Assembly: GCA_902797065.1 (NCBI GenBank)
Contig: CADBRK010000201.1
Coordinates: 1 to 12,173 of the forward strand
DNA length: 12,173 nt
Direction of reading: 5' to 3'
Source of the DNA: an uncultured Ruminococcus sp.
GTDB taxonomy: Bacteria; Bacillota; Clostridia; Oscillospirales; Acutalibacteraceae
Shown: piece by piece, positions 1 to 6,408 of the stretch
How positions within the stretch are numbered: position 1 is the first letter of the stretch
Layout: each line of letters begins with the position of its first letter
The notes under the pieces: model-generated
What the model was told of the DNA's origin: nothing
Databases searched by the model: none
Seen by the model: the letters and a program-made list of their open reading frames with translations, nothing else
Position numbers and translations under genes: made by a program

Positions 1-361
1 CGTTCGCCCGGCCGCCCTGAACGCTGAATCCGGGAACAGTCCGGTTGTTCTCGTTATAGTCGTAGTAGCCGAAGCTTCTCATCATGCGTGAACTTGTTGT
101 CTGCTGCTGCGGAATACTCTGACTCTGAGGGCGGAAGTCTGTTGTGTGCACTCCGGTGTTTTCGGTATAACCGATACTCCTTTGGAATCTGCTGTCGGTG
201 TTCGTACTCTCGCCGCCGTTATTCTGTGCCCTGAACTGCGTCGTGCTCTCCGCATTACTATACTCGGCGTCACCGCTGTAACCGAGGCTGCGCCGAAATC
301 TGAGAGAATCTCTTTCGGACGATTTCTCGACGCTGTCCGGACTGTTCTGATAATAGTTCAT
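1..361 (-). CDS. Partial gene: Gln/Ser/Asn-rich protein with three ~35-residue repeats (C-terminus beyond left edge)
   Basis: I do not recognise this protein. The frame is open for 120 codons from the ATG at 361-359 to the window edge, so the C-terminus is missing. An AAGGAG box sits about 7 nt before the ATG, and the ATG overlaps the stop of the upstream phosphopantetheinyl transferase gene as ATGA, so the genes are probably translationally coupled. The product is hydrophilic, rich in Q, S, N, T and R, and has no signal peptide or membrane segment in the visible part. Three imperfect repeats start at residues 21, 58 and 92: RFRRSLGY, RFQRSIGY and RMMRSFGY. The first two are followed by a second conserved block (TTQFRAQ at 40-46, TTDFRPQ at 73-79). 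The regular spacing confirms the reading frame and suggests internal duplication. Composition suggests a largely disordered protein. Function unknown. Confidence 0.8.
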   Translation of the reverse strand, partial: MNYYQNSPDSVEKSSERDSLRFRRSLGYSGDAEYSNAESTTQFRAQNNGGESTNTDSRFQRSIGYTENTGVHTTDFRPQSQSIPQQQTTSSRMMRSFGYYDYNENNRTVPGFSVQGGRAN

Positions 362-942
362 ACATATTCTCCTTTTGAAAATCTCTGCTCCGAAATCTGC
401 ATAAAGCACACCGCCAGAACATAACCGCCCATATCCCGGACGGTATAACTGCCCTCACGGTTTGATATTTCGCCCTGTATCTCGCCGCAGGAGCTGTCCA
501 ACCGAAAATTTATCTCATCCATCGGGAAGCTCATGCCCCTGCCTATCGCCTTGATATAGCTCTCTTTAAGCGCCCATAGAGTTATGAAAGCCTTGTCTTT
601 ATCGACGCTTTCGTAAACATACCTGCGCTCGGTTTCGTCGCACAGCTTTTCGACAAGCTTCGGCTTTATCTCTCTGACCTGCTGAATATCTATCCCGACT
701 TCGCTGTCCGACAAAACGATAGCAGCATATTCTCCGCTGTGACTGATACTGAAATGTATATCGGGGCGTTCTTTAAAATACGGCTTGCCGTACTCCCCGT
801 ACTCCGTCGTAAGCGTACCGGTATCAACGCCGTATTCCTTCATTACGGCTTCTCTGAGGAGAGTCCTGCCGTTTGCTGTTTCGGCTTTCTTGCGCTCCCC
901 TCTGACCTTGCCTGTATAATCAAATTTACGCGTATATATCAT
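358..942 (-). CDS. 4'-phosphopantetheinyl transferase, Sfp family
   Basis: Sfp-type enzymes move the phosphopantetheine arm of coenzyme A onto a serine of acyl or peptidyl carrier proteins in the cytoplasm, using Mg2+. The 194-residue product has the family blocks in order: HFSISHSGEYAAI around 63-75, VGIDIQ at 82-87 (Mg2+-binding Asp85), and LWALKESYIKAIG at 122-134 with the W/KE(A/S) signature (Glu127, Lys131). It is shorter than Sfp itself (about 224), mainly at the N-terminus. Position 87, two after Asp85, is Gln where Sfp has Glu109; other PPTases also vary here, so activity is still expected. The ATG at 942-940 overlaps the rqcH stop as ATGA, with only a weak GGTGAA box upstream. No carrier protein or synthase gene is visible nearby, so the partner may be the housekeeping acyl carrier protein or a distant system. 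Family call firm, substrate unknown. Confidence 0.9.
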   Translation of the reverse strand: MIYTRKFDYTGKVRGERKKAETANGRTLLREAVMKEYGVDTGTLTTEYGEYGKPYFKERPDIHFSISHSGEYAAIVLSDSEVGIDIQQVREIKPKLVEKLCDETERRYVYESVDKDKAFITLWALKESYIKAIGRGMSFPMDEINFRLDSSCGEIQGEISNREGSYTVRDMGGYVLAVCFMQISEQRFSKGEYV

Positions 943-2684
943 GACTCAAAATTCACCGACGGCTTTACATAAACCGTTCTGTTCTTAACAAATATAACCA
1001 TACCGGGCTTTGCGCCCTGCGGCTTGCTGACGTTGCGTACCTGAGTATAATCCACGGGCACCTGTGAACCGTCCTTCGCTTTGCTGTGATAAGCTGCGAT
1101 CATAGCCGCCTGCATGATCGCCGTATCCGTAGGCTCTCTGCCGTCCGTTACAAGTATCGTGTGCGAACCGGGTATATCCTTCGTGTGCAGCCAGATGTCG
1201 TTCTTGTTCGCCGTTTTAAGCGTAAGCGTGTCGTTCTGCCTGTTGTTCCTTCCGACAAGTATTTTAAACCCGTCCGTTGTCGTGAATTCCAGCGGCGGCA
1301 TAGGTTTCTGCTCCTTAGCTTTGCTCTTGGGTGCTTTGATGTACCCTGTCTGCACAAGCTCGGCTCTTATCTCCGCAAGCTCTCTCTCGCTACCTGCGCG
1401 GCTCAGCTCGTCAAAGACGTTGTCTATATATATCAGCTCGTTCTTAGCTATCTCTATCTGCTGTGTCAATACCTGCTCGGCTGTCTTTGCCTTGCTGTAC
1501 TCCTTATAATACTTCTGTGCGTTCTGTGAGCCGCTTTTGGACGGGTCAAGCTTTATCCTGACGATCGGCATATTCTCGTCGTAGAAATTCTCCAGATCGA
1601 CAAACGGAGAACCCTTCTCTATCCTGTACAGATTAGCCTGAATCAGATCGCCGCAGACTCTGAGCTGTTCTCTGTCGGCGCACTGCTTAAGCTCTGCGGA
1701 CTGAGTGTTTATCTTACGCGCAAGACGCTCCGATATATTTGTGAGCAGCTTCAAGAGATCCTGCCCCTTGACTTTCATTCTCTCGTCACGGTCACGTTCG
1801 AGGTAGAAGCTGTCGAGCATTTCGGAAAAGCTTGCGTGCCGTCTGACGGTCATAAGCGTACCGTACTGAGTAATACCCATGAAAGAAATATCCTTGTTCC
1901 TGCCTTTATGCTCGCTGACGGAATACGGCGCGCCGCTGCCCTCTCTTACCTCTCGTGTAAGCTTTGTTATATAATACTCGAGACGCTTTTTATACTGCGA
2001 GTCTATTCGGTCTGTGTACAGCTCCTCTCCGCTTGTGACGAGGTACTCTATCTCTCTGCACACAATGGGCGACAATCCCAGAACGGTGTTAAGTATCGCT
2101 TTGTTAAGCTTCTCGGGCTTCGGGGTACTCATAACGGCTTTGACAATATCCCGAGGTTCGGTGTCCAGCATGCTGAGTTTGTTCTGCGACGGCGGAAGCT
2201 CGTATTTCATCAAAGGCAGAACAAGCCTTTGCGTCGTCATTGTAGGGTCAACACGTTTCAAAGCGTCTATAATTACGCCGCTGCCGTCAATGAAGATGAT
2301 ATTGCTGTATTTGCCCATTATCTCGACTGCAAGAGTAAGAGAGATACTGTCGCCGAGTTCGCTTGTGGCGTCGAAGTCTATGAATATGATCCTCTCGAGG
2401 CTCGGCTGACGGACGTCGGATATTTTTGCGCCGCACAGCTTTTTCCTGAGCAGCATGCACAGCATAGGCGGCGAAGCGGGGTTCTCGGGGGCGTTTTCGG
2501 TAAAATTCACTCTCGGGGAGTTCGCCCTGGCAGACAGCAGCAGCTTTCTGTTGCCCGAAAAAGTTCTCAGCGCAAGTATTATTTCATCTCTGTTCGGCTG
2601 GTGTATCTGCGATACTCTCGCGCCGACGAGTTCTTCTTTCAGTTCTTTGGTCAAAAATCGCACAAATGCTCCGTCAAGTGCCAA
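939..2684 (-). CDS. rqcH: RqcH / NFACT family ribosome quality control protein (FbpA-like)
   Basis: RqcH binds stalled 50S subunits carrying peptidyl-tRNA, recruits tRNA-Ala and adds C-terminal alanine tails that mark the nascent chain for degradation; older annotations call it fibronectin-binding protein. The 581 residues match the family length (B. subtilis about 570). The NFACT-N domain starts with MALDG and includes the EIMGKYSNI block at 121-129. A coiled-coil middle follows (about 290-440), then the C-terminal NFACT-R domain (about 465-581) with NDIWLHTKDIPGSHTIL. At positions 97-98, where B. subtilis RqcH has Asp97-Arg98, this protein has Glu97-Arg98. I keep a TTG start because AGGGAG lies 9 nt upstream and MALDG is the usual family N-terminus; an ATG 5 nt earlier is out of frame. 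It heads a three-gene operon with the PPTase and the repeat-protein genes and has its own promoter. Confidence 0.95.
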   Translation of the reverse strand: MALDGAFVRFLTKELKEELVGARVSQIHQPNRDEIILALRTFSGNRKLLLSARANSPRVNFTENAPENPASPPMLCMLLRKKLCGAKISDVRQPSLERIIFIDFDATSELGDSISLTLAVEIMGKYSNIIFIDGSGVIIDALKRVDPTMTTQRLVLPLMKYELPPSQNKLSMLDTEPRDIVKAVMSTPKPEKLNKAILNTVLGLSPIVCREIEYLVTSGEELYTDRIDSQYKKRLEYYITKLTREVREGSGAPYSVSEHKGRNKDISFMGITQYGTLMTVRRHASFSEMLDSFYLERDRDERMKVKGQDLLKLLTNISERLARKINTQSAELKQCADREQLRVCGDLIQANLYRIEKGSPFVDLENFYDENMPIVRIKLDPSKSGSQNAQKYYKEYSKAKTAEQVLTQQIEIAKNELIYIDNVFDELSRAGSERELAEIRAELVQTGYIKAPKSKAKEQKPMPPLEFTTTDGFKILVGRNNRQNDTLTLKTANKNDIWLHTKDIPGSHTILVTDGREPTDTAIMQAAMIAAYHSKAKDGSQVPVDYTQVRNVSKPQGAKPGMVIFVKNRTVYVKPSVNFES

Positions 2685-2715
2685 TTCATACCACTCCCTA
2701 ACACAGTTTGTGTTT

Positions 2716-2744
2716 ATTATACTACAAAAAGATGAAGATTTCCA
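2716..2744 (-). promoter_or_regulatory. Sigma-A-type promoter of the rqcH operon
   Basis: On the minus strand a perfect -10 TATAAT (2721-2716) lies 17 nt downstream of TGGAAA (2744-2739, 4 of 6 matches to TTGACA). The expected start of transcription is about 25 nt upstream of the rqcH TTG, leaving room for the AGGGAG ribosome binding site. The stretch from 2745 to 2829 shows no further feature that I can support. Confidence 0.7.
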
Positions 2745-2829
2745 CTGTTAGTTGAATTATAATGGTTTTTATTTCGGTACAAATATCGCTGCATTGATAT
2801 TCACCCATATTGGGGCACATTCCGAATTG

Positions 2830-3071
2830 AGACTGTGCGAAAACTTAGTTGAGATAAAATCCAAAAATTTGTTTATACTCCCTCCGTCACCTGACCGCTA
2901 AAGCGTTCGGCGACACCTCCCTCACGAGGGAGGCAGTAAAAATCCGCATAAAATGGGGTAAAAATAAAAGGCTTCCTCACAGAGGGAGCTGTCAGCTATG
3001 CTGACTGAGGGAGCGTAAAAAGATAGTACAGGAAAGCAATTTAACGCTTTCGTCGACTTTTTGCACGATCT
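2830..3071. repeat. Dispersed inverted-repeat element (MITE-like), copy A
   Basis: This 242-nt element lies between rqcH and the DUF3592-like gene. Its ends form an imperfect inverted repeat: AGACTGTGCGAAAA at 2830-2843 against the complement of the right end at 3058-3071 (11 of 14 positions match). Inside are the 8-bp palindrome CCTCCCTC-AC-GAGGGAGG (2916-2933) and GTCAGCTATGCTGAC, followed by TGAGGGAG. GAATT occurs just outside both ends (2824-2828 and 3072-3076), a possible target duplication with a 1-nt offset. Copies B (8461-8691, opposite orientation) and C (4673-5026, interrupted) share the same blocks. No open reading frame is credible inside. With 2690-2829, this accounts for most of the gene-free stretch upstream of rqcH. 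Confidence 0.8.
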
Positions 3072-3091
3072 GAATTTTACATTATTATTTA

Positions 3092-3120
3092 TTGACTTTC
3101 TGTCTCCCGATACCTATAAT
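3092..3120 (+). promoter_or_regulatory. Sigma-A-type promoter of the plus-strand DUF3592-like gene
   Basis: TTGACT (3092-3097) and a perfect TATAAT (3115-3120) are separated by exactly 17 nt. The start codon at 3140 follows after a very short leader that contains the GGAGGG ribosome binding site. It begins 20 nt beyond the right end of repeat copy A. Confidence 0.85.
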
Positions 3121-3139
3121 AAATATGGAGGGAATCAAG

Positions 3140-3529
3140 ATGAAAAAACTGCTTATTATCATATCATGTGTAATTATTCTTTCGGCGGCTGCAATTATCG
3201 CAATACGCATTGCCGCTCCGGATAACGGCGAGTACGTTAAAACAGAAGCAAGAGTGTCGCAGCGCACAGATTATACAAGATCGACAGGCGCAGACGACTA
3301 TGTGTATACAAGAGAATACATCTTTGTTTACAATTACAGCGGCACGGAATACCATGCGGCTGTCACCGACGATGACCCGGACGGCTTTCCTCTGTTAGTC
3401 GGAGACAAAACCGACGTTCTTGTAAACAAAGAGAACCCCCGGAAAGTAATACTGCCCGACAAAACCGCGCCTGAATCATTCATTGACTATGTTATTCGCT
3501 TCATCAAACGAGATAAGAAGTACAGATAA
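3140..3529 (+). CDS. Membrane-anchored DUF3592-like hypothetical protein
   Basis: This 129-residue protein has a Lys-Lys start followed by a hydrophobic segment (about residues 4-26), which suits an N-terminal membrane anchor or uncleaved signal. The rest (27-129) is polar and probably extracytoplasmic. It resembles DUF3592 domains: a strand-rich EYIFVYNYSGTEYHAAV block (59-73 region), then LLVGDKTDVLVNKENPRKVIL, the typical 'VGD..V...NPE(N/K)P' turn. The function of this family is not established. The start at 3140 is chosen because GGAGGG lies 7 nt upstream and the promoter's -10 box ends at 3120; extending the frame to 3092 would start inside the promoter. It is the only plus-strand gene in the window and converges on the ymdB-like gene. 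There is no lipobox in the normal position. The domain assignment is by pattern only. Confidence 0.75.
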   Translation: MKKLLIIISCVIILSAAAIIAIRIAAPDNGEYVKTEARVSQRTDYTRSTGADDYVYTREYIFVYNYSGTEYHAAVTDDDPDGFPLLVGDKTDVLVNKENPRKVILPDKTAPESFIDYVIRFIKRDKKYR

Positions 3530-3530
3530 A

Positions 3531-3566
3531 ACCGCCGTACCCGATAAGAGTATGGCGGTTGTTTTC
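3531..3566. terminator. Bidirectional intrinsic terminator between the DUF3592-like gene and ymdB
   Basis: ACCGCCGTAC (3531-3540) pairs with GTATGGCGGT (3550-3559), a 10-bp stem with one G-T pair and a 9-nt loop. A T-rich tract follows on the plus strand (TGTTTTC), and the flanking AAAA at 3527-3531 gives TTTT on the minus strand. It serves both convergent genes; the last bases overlap the ymdB stop region. Confidence 0.8.
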
Positions 3567-4335
3567 ATCTCACCGTAAACCTCTGCGCACTCAGCGCAAG
3601 TCCTGTTTTTGTATCTATCTCAAACACAACGCAGTCCATTTTGCACTTGCCGTCTGCGCCGTCGAACTTTACGGGCATTCGTGTTCTGAACATCTCTATT
3701 GCATTTTCCTTCTTTACTCCGAGGACGGAATCCTCAACGCCCGTCATTCCGACGTCGGTGATATACCCCGTTCCGTTGGGCAGTACTGTTTCGTCGGCTG
3801 TGGGTATATGCGTATGTGTACCGAAAACTGCAGACACTCTGCCGTCGAGGTAAAATCCCATGGCACGCTTCTCCGATGTAGCCTCTGCGTGGAAATCAAG
3901 TATTCGTATTCTGCAGTCTTTTGTCTGTTCGAGAATACCGTCGATCATGCCGAAAGGATCGTCGAGCGGATCGAGGAACAGCGTGCCGAGCATATTTATC
4001 ACACAGACTTTATACCTGAGCATGTCTATGACCGTGTACCCTCTGCCCGGGGCTGTCTTGGGGTAGTTTGCCGGGCGGATAAGATTCTCGCAGCTGTCGT
4101 AGTACTCATAACTCTCAAAACGCCCGAATGCGTGGTTGCCCGTTGTGATGACGTCTGCGCCGCTGTCAAAAATACTCCGAGCCGTTTTGGGTGTTAATCC
4201 CTTGCCGTTATAGGAATTCTCGCCGTTTACTATAACAAAATCTACGGAGTGTTCACGCTTGAACACGGGCAGGACTTTTCGCAGATGATTGCAGCCGTTC
4301 TCGCCGCACACGTCGCCTACACACATAATTTTCAT
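3565..4335 (-). CDS. ymdB: YmdB-family metallophosphoesterase (2',3'-cyclic nucleotide phosphodiesterase type)
   Basis: YmdB-type enzymes are cytoplasmic binuclear-metal phosphoesterases; B. subtilis YmdB hydrolyses 2',3'-cyclic nucleotides and influences biofilm and motility decisions. The 256-residue length is typical. Metal-site motifs are all present: GDVCG with Asp8, NGEN with Glu39 and Asn40, TGNH with Asn67 and His68, FHAE with His149, and GTHTH with His174 and His176. The family usually has a Trp two residues after GNH; here the sequence is GNHAF. The ATG at 4335-4333 has a GAGGAGA box about 7 nt upstream. The terminator of the preceding DUF1858 gene ends only about 18 nt before this start, so there is no room for a separate promoter between them and expression probably depends on read-through. 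It converges with the plus-strand gene on its left. Confidence 0.92.
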   Translation of the reverse strand: MKIMCVGDVCGENGCNHLRKVLPVFKREHSVDFVIVNGENSYNGKGLTPKTARSIFDSGADVITTGNHAFGRFESYEYYDSCENLIRPANYPKTAPGRGYTVIDMLRYKVCVINMLGTLFLDPLDDPFGMIDGILEQTKDCRIRILDFHAEATSEKRAMGFYLDGRVSAVFGTHTHIPTADETVLPNGTGYITDVGMTGVEDSVLGVKKENAIEMFRTRMPVKFDGADGKCKMDCVVFEIDTKTGLALSAQRFTVR

Positions 4336-4353
4336 ATTCGTCTCTCCTCACTT

Positions 4354-4394
4354 AACACAAAAAGCGGAACATCACCCGATAAGGTATGCTCCGC
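4354..4394 (-). terminator. Intrinsic terminator after the DUF1858 gene, abutting the ymdB ribosome binding site
   Basis: On the minus strand the arm at 4394-4386 (GCGGAGCAT) pairs with that at 4372-4364 (ATGTTCCGC), with one mismatch, and an inner ACC/GGT pair caps it. It is followed by TTTTTGTGTT. The T-run ends right at the GAGGAGA box of ymdB, so the hairpin separates the two genes and may set the level of ymdB read-through. Confidence 0.75.
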
Positions 4395-4404
4395 CGAAAT
4401 GATC

Positions 4405-4611
4405 TTACTCAGCCTCGTTTGCAAGATATTCTTTTATCTGCGCAAGAACATCGTCTGCATTGAGTCCGTGTACCGCGCAGGCCTCTTCAAGAGTTTCGCC
4501 GATAGACGCAGGACAGCCGACACAGTGCATACCGCACTCCATGAGCACTACGGCAATACCTCTGTTGTATTCGAGCATTTCGCCCATTGTTGTTTCTTTT
4601 GTGATCTCCAT
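4405..4611 (-). CDS. DUF1858 small CxxC protein (hybrid-cluster-associated redox disulfide domain type)
   Basis: This 68-residue protein matches the DUF1858 domain almost end to end: an N-terminal helix with a TMGEMLEYNRG block, the VVLMECGMHCVGCPAS core with Cys30 and Cys33 as a CxxC pair, and a C-terminal helix with the GLNADDVLAQIKEYL pattern. Cys26 and Cys45 are additional cysteines. Family members occur alone or fused to redox or metal proteins and are thought to use the CxxC as a redox disulfide or metal site; the biochemical role is not established. The ATG at 4611-4609 follows an AAGGAAG box 8 nt upstream. Upstream lies repeat copy C, whose left end (4673) is about 60 nt away; I could not find a convincing promoter. 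A terminator follows the stop codon, separating it from ymdB. Confidence 0.9.
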   Translation of the reverse strand: MEITKETTMGEMLEYNRGIAVVLMECGMHCVGCPASIGETLEEACAVHGLNADDVLAQIKEYLANEAE

Positions 4612-4708
4612 TTTTTATGCTTCCTTTCGTTACTGCGGACAGTGACCGCTTATGTTTATTTAATACATTTGTGACTGTACAAAAACGTGGTTATACTCCC
4701 TCTGTCAC

Positions 4709-4969
4709 GAGCGATGTCGTCAACTTAAGACTGAAAACTTAAGATTGAAGAATGAATAATAATGGAAAAATCGCTTCGCTCTTTTATTGTATTTATATTT
4801 TTTTGAACCTATTCTATAACAAACGTCGATGTTCCCCGCCTTATAAGGCTAAGGGTTCCAAACGTTTAAAAAATAGGAGCGAAGCGACTCCGATATTTTT
4901 AAGTTTTAAGTTTTAAGTCTTCAGTTTTCAGTAAAATTTCAACTGAAAAACCGTAAGTTGAGGACTTTG
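4709..4969. mobile_element. Nested palindromic insertion inside repeat copy C
   Basis: The insertion is AT-rich and has inverted-repeat architecture. An 11-bp perfect inverted repeat, TCGCTTCGCTC (4771-4781) and GAGCGAAGCGA (4877-4887), brackets a 52-nt motif at 4816-4867. Outside it, AACTTAAG/ACTGAAAACTT-like tracts at 4720-4750 face AAGTTTTAAGT/TTCAGTTTTCAG tracts at 4900-4945 in opposite orientation. There is no coding capacity, so if mobile it would be non-autonomous. The boundaries are inferred from comparison with copy A and are approximate. Confidence 0.5.
4816..4867 (-). repeat. 52-nt palindromic motif, copy 1 (shared with 12088-12139)
   Basis: Aligned without gaps to 12088-12139 this stretch agrees at 42 of 52 positions by hand count, including ATAACAAACGTCGATGT at its plus-strand left end. 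It contains the perfect palindrome GCCTTATAAGGC and an outer AAACGT/ACGTTT pairing on the minus strand. The shape (subterminal hairpin, conserved outer end) resembles ends of IS200/IS605-type elements or their palindromic derivatives, but this is an inference. Confidence 0.65.
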
Positions 4970-5087
4970 CCCTCACGAGGAAGGCAACAAATCTGCATGA
5001 AAGCAGTTTGACTTTTTGCATGATCTCACATCGTGTTTAATTATACTCTTATTCCGACAAAAAGTTGTGTACTATCCGTAAACATTT

Positions 5088-5570
5088 CTATTTATGGTAC
5101 TTTGTGCCGCTGTTGATGGAAAAAGCCCTGTAGATCTGCTCGCACAGCATTACTCTTGCAAGCTGGTGAGGGAACGTCATCTCGGACATCGAAAGTCTGA
5201 GATCTGCTCTGTTCTTGACCTCATCGGACAGCCCGTAGCTGCCGCCTATGATAAACGCCATGCTGCTGATACCCTTAACGCCGTTCTCTGAAATAAGCTT
5301 TGCAAGCTTTTCGGAAGGCATTTGTCTTCCCTCTATGCACATCGCCGCCGCGAACGTATCTCGACCTATCTTCGAGAGTATTCTCTTGCCTTCGCTTTGG
5401 AGAGTGTTCCCGATCTGCGTATCGTTGGGACTGTCGCTTATTTTCTCCTCGTCGACCTCGATTATCTCAAACCTGCACATCGTCTGCAGCCGTTTTGAAT
5501 ACTCCGCCACGGCGTCACGCAGGTATTTCTCCTTTAGCTTTCCCACACAGATTATACTTATTCTCTGCAT
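5088..5570 (-). CDS. rlmH: 23S rRNA (pseudouridine1915-N3)-methyltransferase RlmH
   Basis: RlmH is a SPOUT-class methyltransferase that uses S-adenosylmethionine to methylate pseudouridine 1915 in helix 69 of 23S rRNA on assembled ribosomes. The 160 residues match the usual 155-160. The N-terminus ISIICVGKLKEKYL, the SAM-binding knot loop FIIGGSYGLSDEV (106-118), MTFPHQLARVMLCEQIYRA (131-149) and the C-terminal KYHK are all classic. The ATG at 5570-5568 is preferred over a GTG at 5585, because GGAGGTG lies 6 nt before the ATG and the family starts at this point. It follows walJ by 16 nt, so the two are almost certainly co-transcribed; walJ and rlmH are close neighbours in other Firmicutes too. 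The TAG stop is followed by repeat copy C, with no clear terminator. Confidence 0.96.
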   Translation of the reverse strand: MQRISIICVGKLKEKYLRDAVAEYSKRLQTMCRFEIIEVDEEKISDSPNDTQIGNTLQSEGKRILSKIGRDTFAAAMCIEGRQMPSEKLAKLISENGVKGISSMAFIIGGSYGLSDEVKNRADLRLSMSEMTFPHQLARVMLCEQIYRAFSINSGTKYHK

Positions 5571-5586
5571 AATACACCTCCGCACA

Positions 5587-6375
5587 TCAGAAAAGCACCG
5601 CTTTGCCGTTTGTCACAACGGGCGCAACGTCAAGAGTATAGTCAAGGTCAACGCTCATACCCTCCGCCGTAAGCGTATTGAGAGCTTCTCTGTATGCGAT
5701 CTCGGGCATATTGTTCTCCTTGCTCAGGTGTGCAAGCACGAACCGCCCTGCGCCGCTTTTTACAAGCTTCGGCAGGAAAGACGCGCACATCTCGTTCGAC
5801 AAATGACCCGTTTCGGACATTATCCTTCGTTTCAGCGGATACGGATACGGTCCTACCCTGAGCATGCTGAGATCGTGATTCGACTCTATCACAACAGCAT
5901 TGCAGCCGGACAGCGCATTCTCAACCGCCTCCGAGACATAGCCCAGATCGGTAGCCAGCGCAAATTTTGCCGTACCGAGGTCTACTCTGTAGCCGCAGCC
6001 CTCGGCGCAGTCGTGAGAGACGGGGAAGCTGTCTATATGCATATTATCAAGATCGACGCCGCCGCTGCCGATTATCCTGCAGTCCGTTTTGCCGTCTGCA
6101 TAGCCGTTTTTGATCATCTCATCATATGTACCCCTTGTGGAGAACACCGGTATACCCAGCTTATTCGCAAATACTCTGACTCCGTTCACATGATCGCAGT
6201 GCTCATGCGTAACAAAAACGGCTCTGATCGTCCTCGGGTCTACATTATTGTCGGACAAAGCTTTTAATGTCTGCTTTGCGCTTCTGCCGACGTCTATGAG
6301 TATTCCCTCGCCGCCGCTCGCCAGATAATAGCTGTTGCCGCTGCTGCCGCTGAAAAGCGGGATAAGCTTTGACAT
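5587..6375 (-). CDS. walJ: WalJ/YycJ-type metallo-beta-lactamase-fold hydrolase
   Basis: WalJ (YycJ) is a cytoplasmic MBL-fold protein encoded with the WalRK cell-wall regulon in many Firmicutes and linked to coordination of wall metabolism, replication and DNA repair; its substrate is not firmly known. The 262 residues match the family. The N-terminus LIPLFSGSSGNSYYL is diagnostic. Metal ligands are visible: THEHCDH with His57, His59, Asp61 and His62, SHD with His121, and TDLG with Asp143. A GHLSNE block and a late VLAHLSKENN block follow. The ATG at 6375-6373 has an AAGGAAG box 8 nt upstream. The terminator behind murA ends 33 nt before this start, leaving no space for a standard promoter, so transcription probably enters from murA by read-through or from a weak promoter I cannot see. 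walRK itself is not in the window. Confidence 0.9.
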   Translation of the reverse strand: MSKLIPLFSGSSGNSYYLASGGEGILIDVGRSAKQTLKALSDNNVDPRTIRAVFVTHEHCDHVNGVRVFANKLGIPVFSTRGTYDEMIKNGYADGKTDCRIIGSGGVDLDNMHIDSFPVSHDCAEGCGYRVDLGTAKFALATDLGYVSEAVENALSGCNAVVIESNHDLSMLRVGPYPYPLKRRIMSETGHLSNEMCASFLPKLVKSGAGRFVLAHLSKENNMPEIAYREALNTLTAEGMSVDLDYTLDVAPVVTNGKAVLF

Positions 6376-6408
6376 TGTGTTATCTTCCTTTACTTGTTAT
6401 ATTCTCTC

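Larger units (their letters stand above)
4673..5026. repeat. Dispersed inverted-repeat element, copy C, interrupted by a nested insertion
   Basis: The left end (GACTGTACAAAAACGT at 4673, then TTATACTCCCTCTGTCAC at 4691-4708) and the right end (CCCTCACGAGGAAGGC at 4970-4984 and GACTTTTTGCATGATCT at 5010-5026) match copy A. In copy A about 29 nt separate the GTCAC and CCCTCACGAGG blocks; here 261 nt do, so roughly 230 nt have been inserted. The right-hand GAGGGAGCTGTCAGC hairpin of copies A and B is missing. The element fills most of the 476-nt gene-free stretch between the DUF1858 gene and rlmH. No credible reading frame or clear rlmH terminator is present; 5027-5087 shows nothing else. Confidence 0.7.

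Noticed and set aside
1836..2735. A 299-codon plus-strand open frame antisense to rqcH
   Set aside because: The minus strand encodes a full RqcH with domain motifs; the plus-strand product is Cys/His/Arg-rich with no recognisable domain.
2873..3020. CRISPR-like or tandem repeat array
   Set aside because: The repeated CTCCCTC/GAGGGAG blocks are inverted palindromes in dispersed copies, without regular direct repeats and unique spacers, and no cas gene is present.
5571..5585. GTG at 5585 as the rlmH start
   Set aside because: It would place the GGAGGTG ribosome binding site inside the coding region; the family starts at the ATG at 5570.
5248..6267. A 339-codon plus-strand open frame across rlmH and walJ
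   Set aside because: It lies antisense to two firmly recognised genes, its translation has no family resemblance, and it crosses their junction. Codon composition of the real genes explains it.
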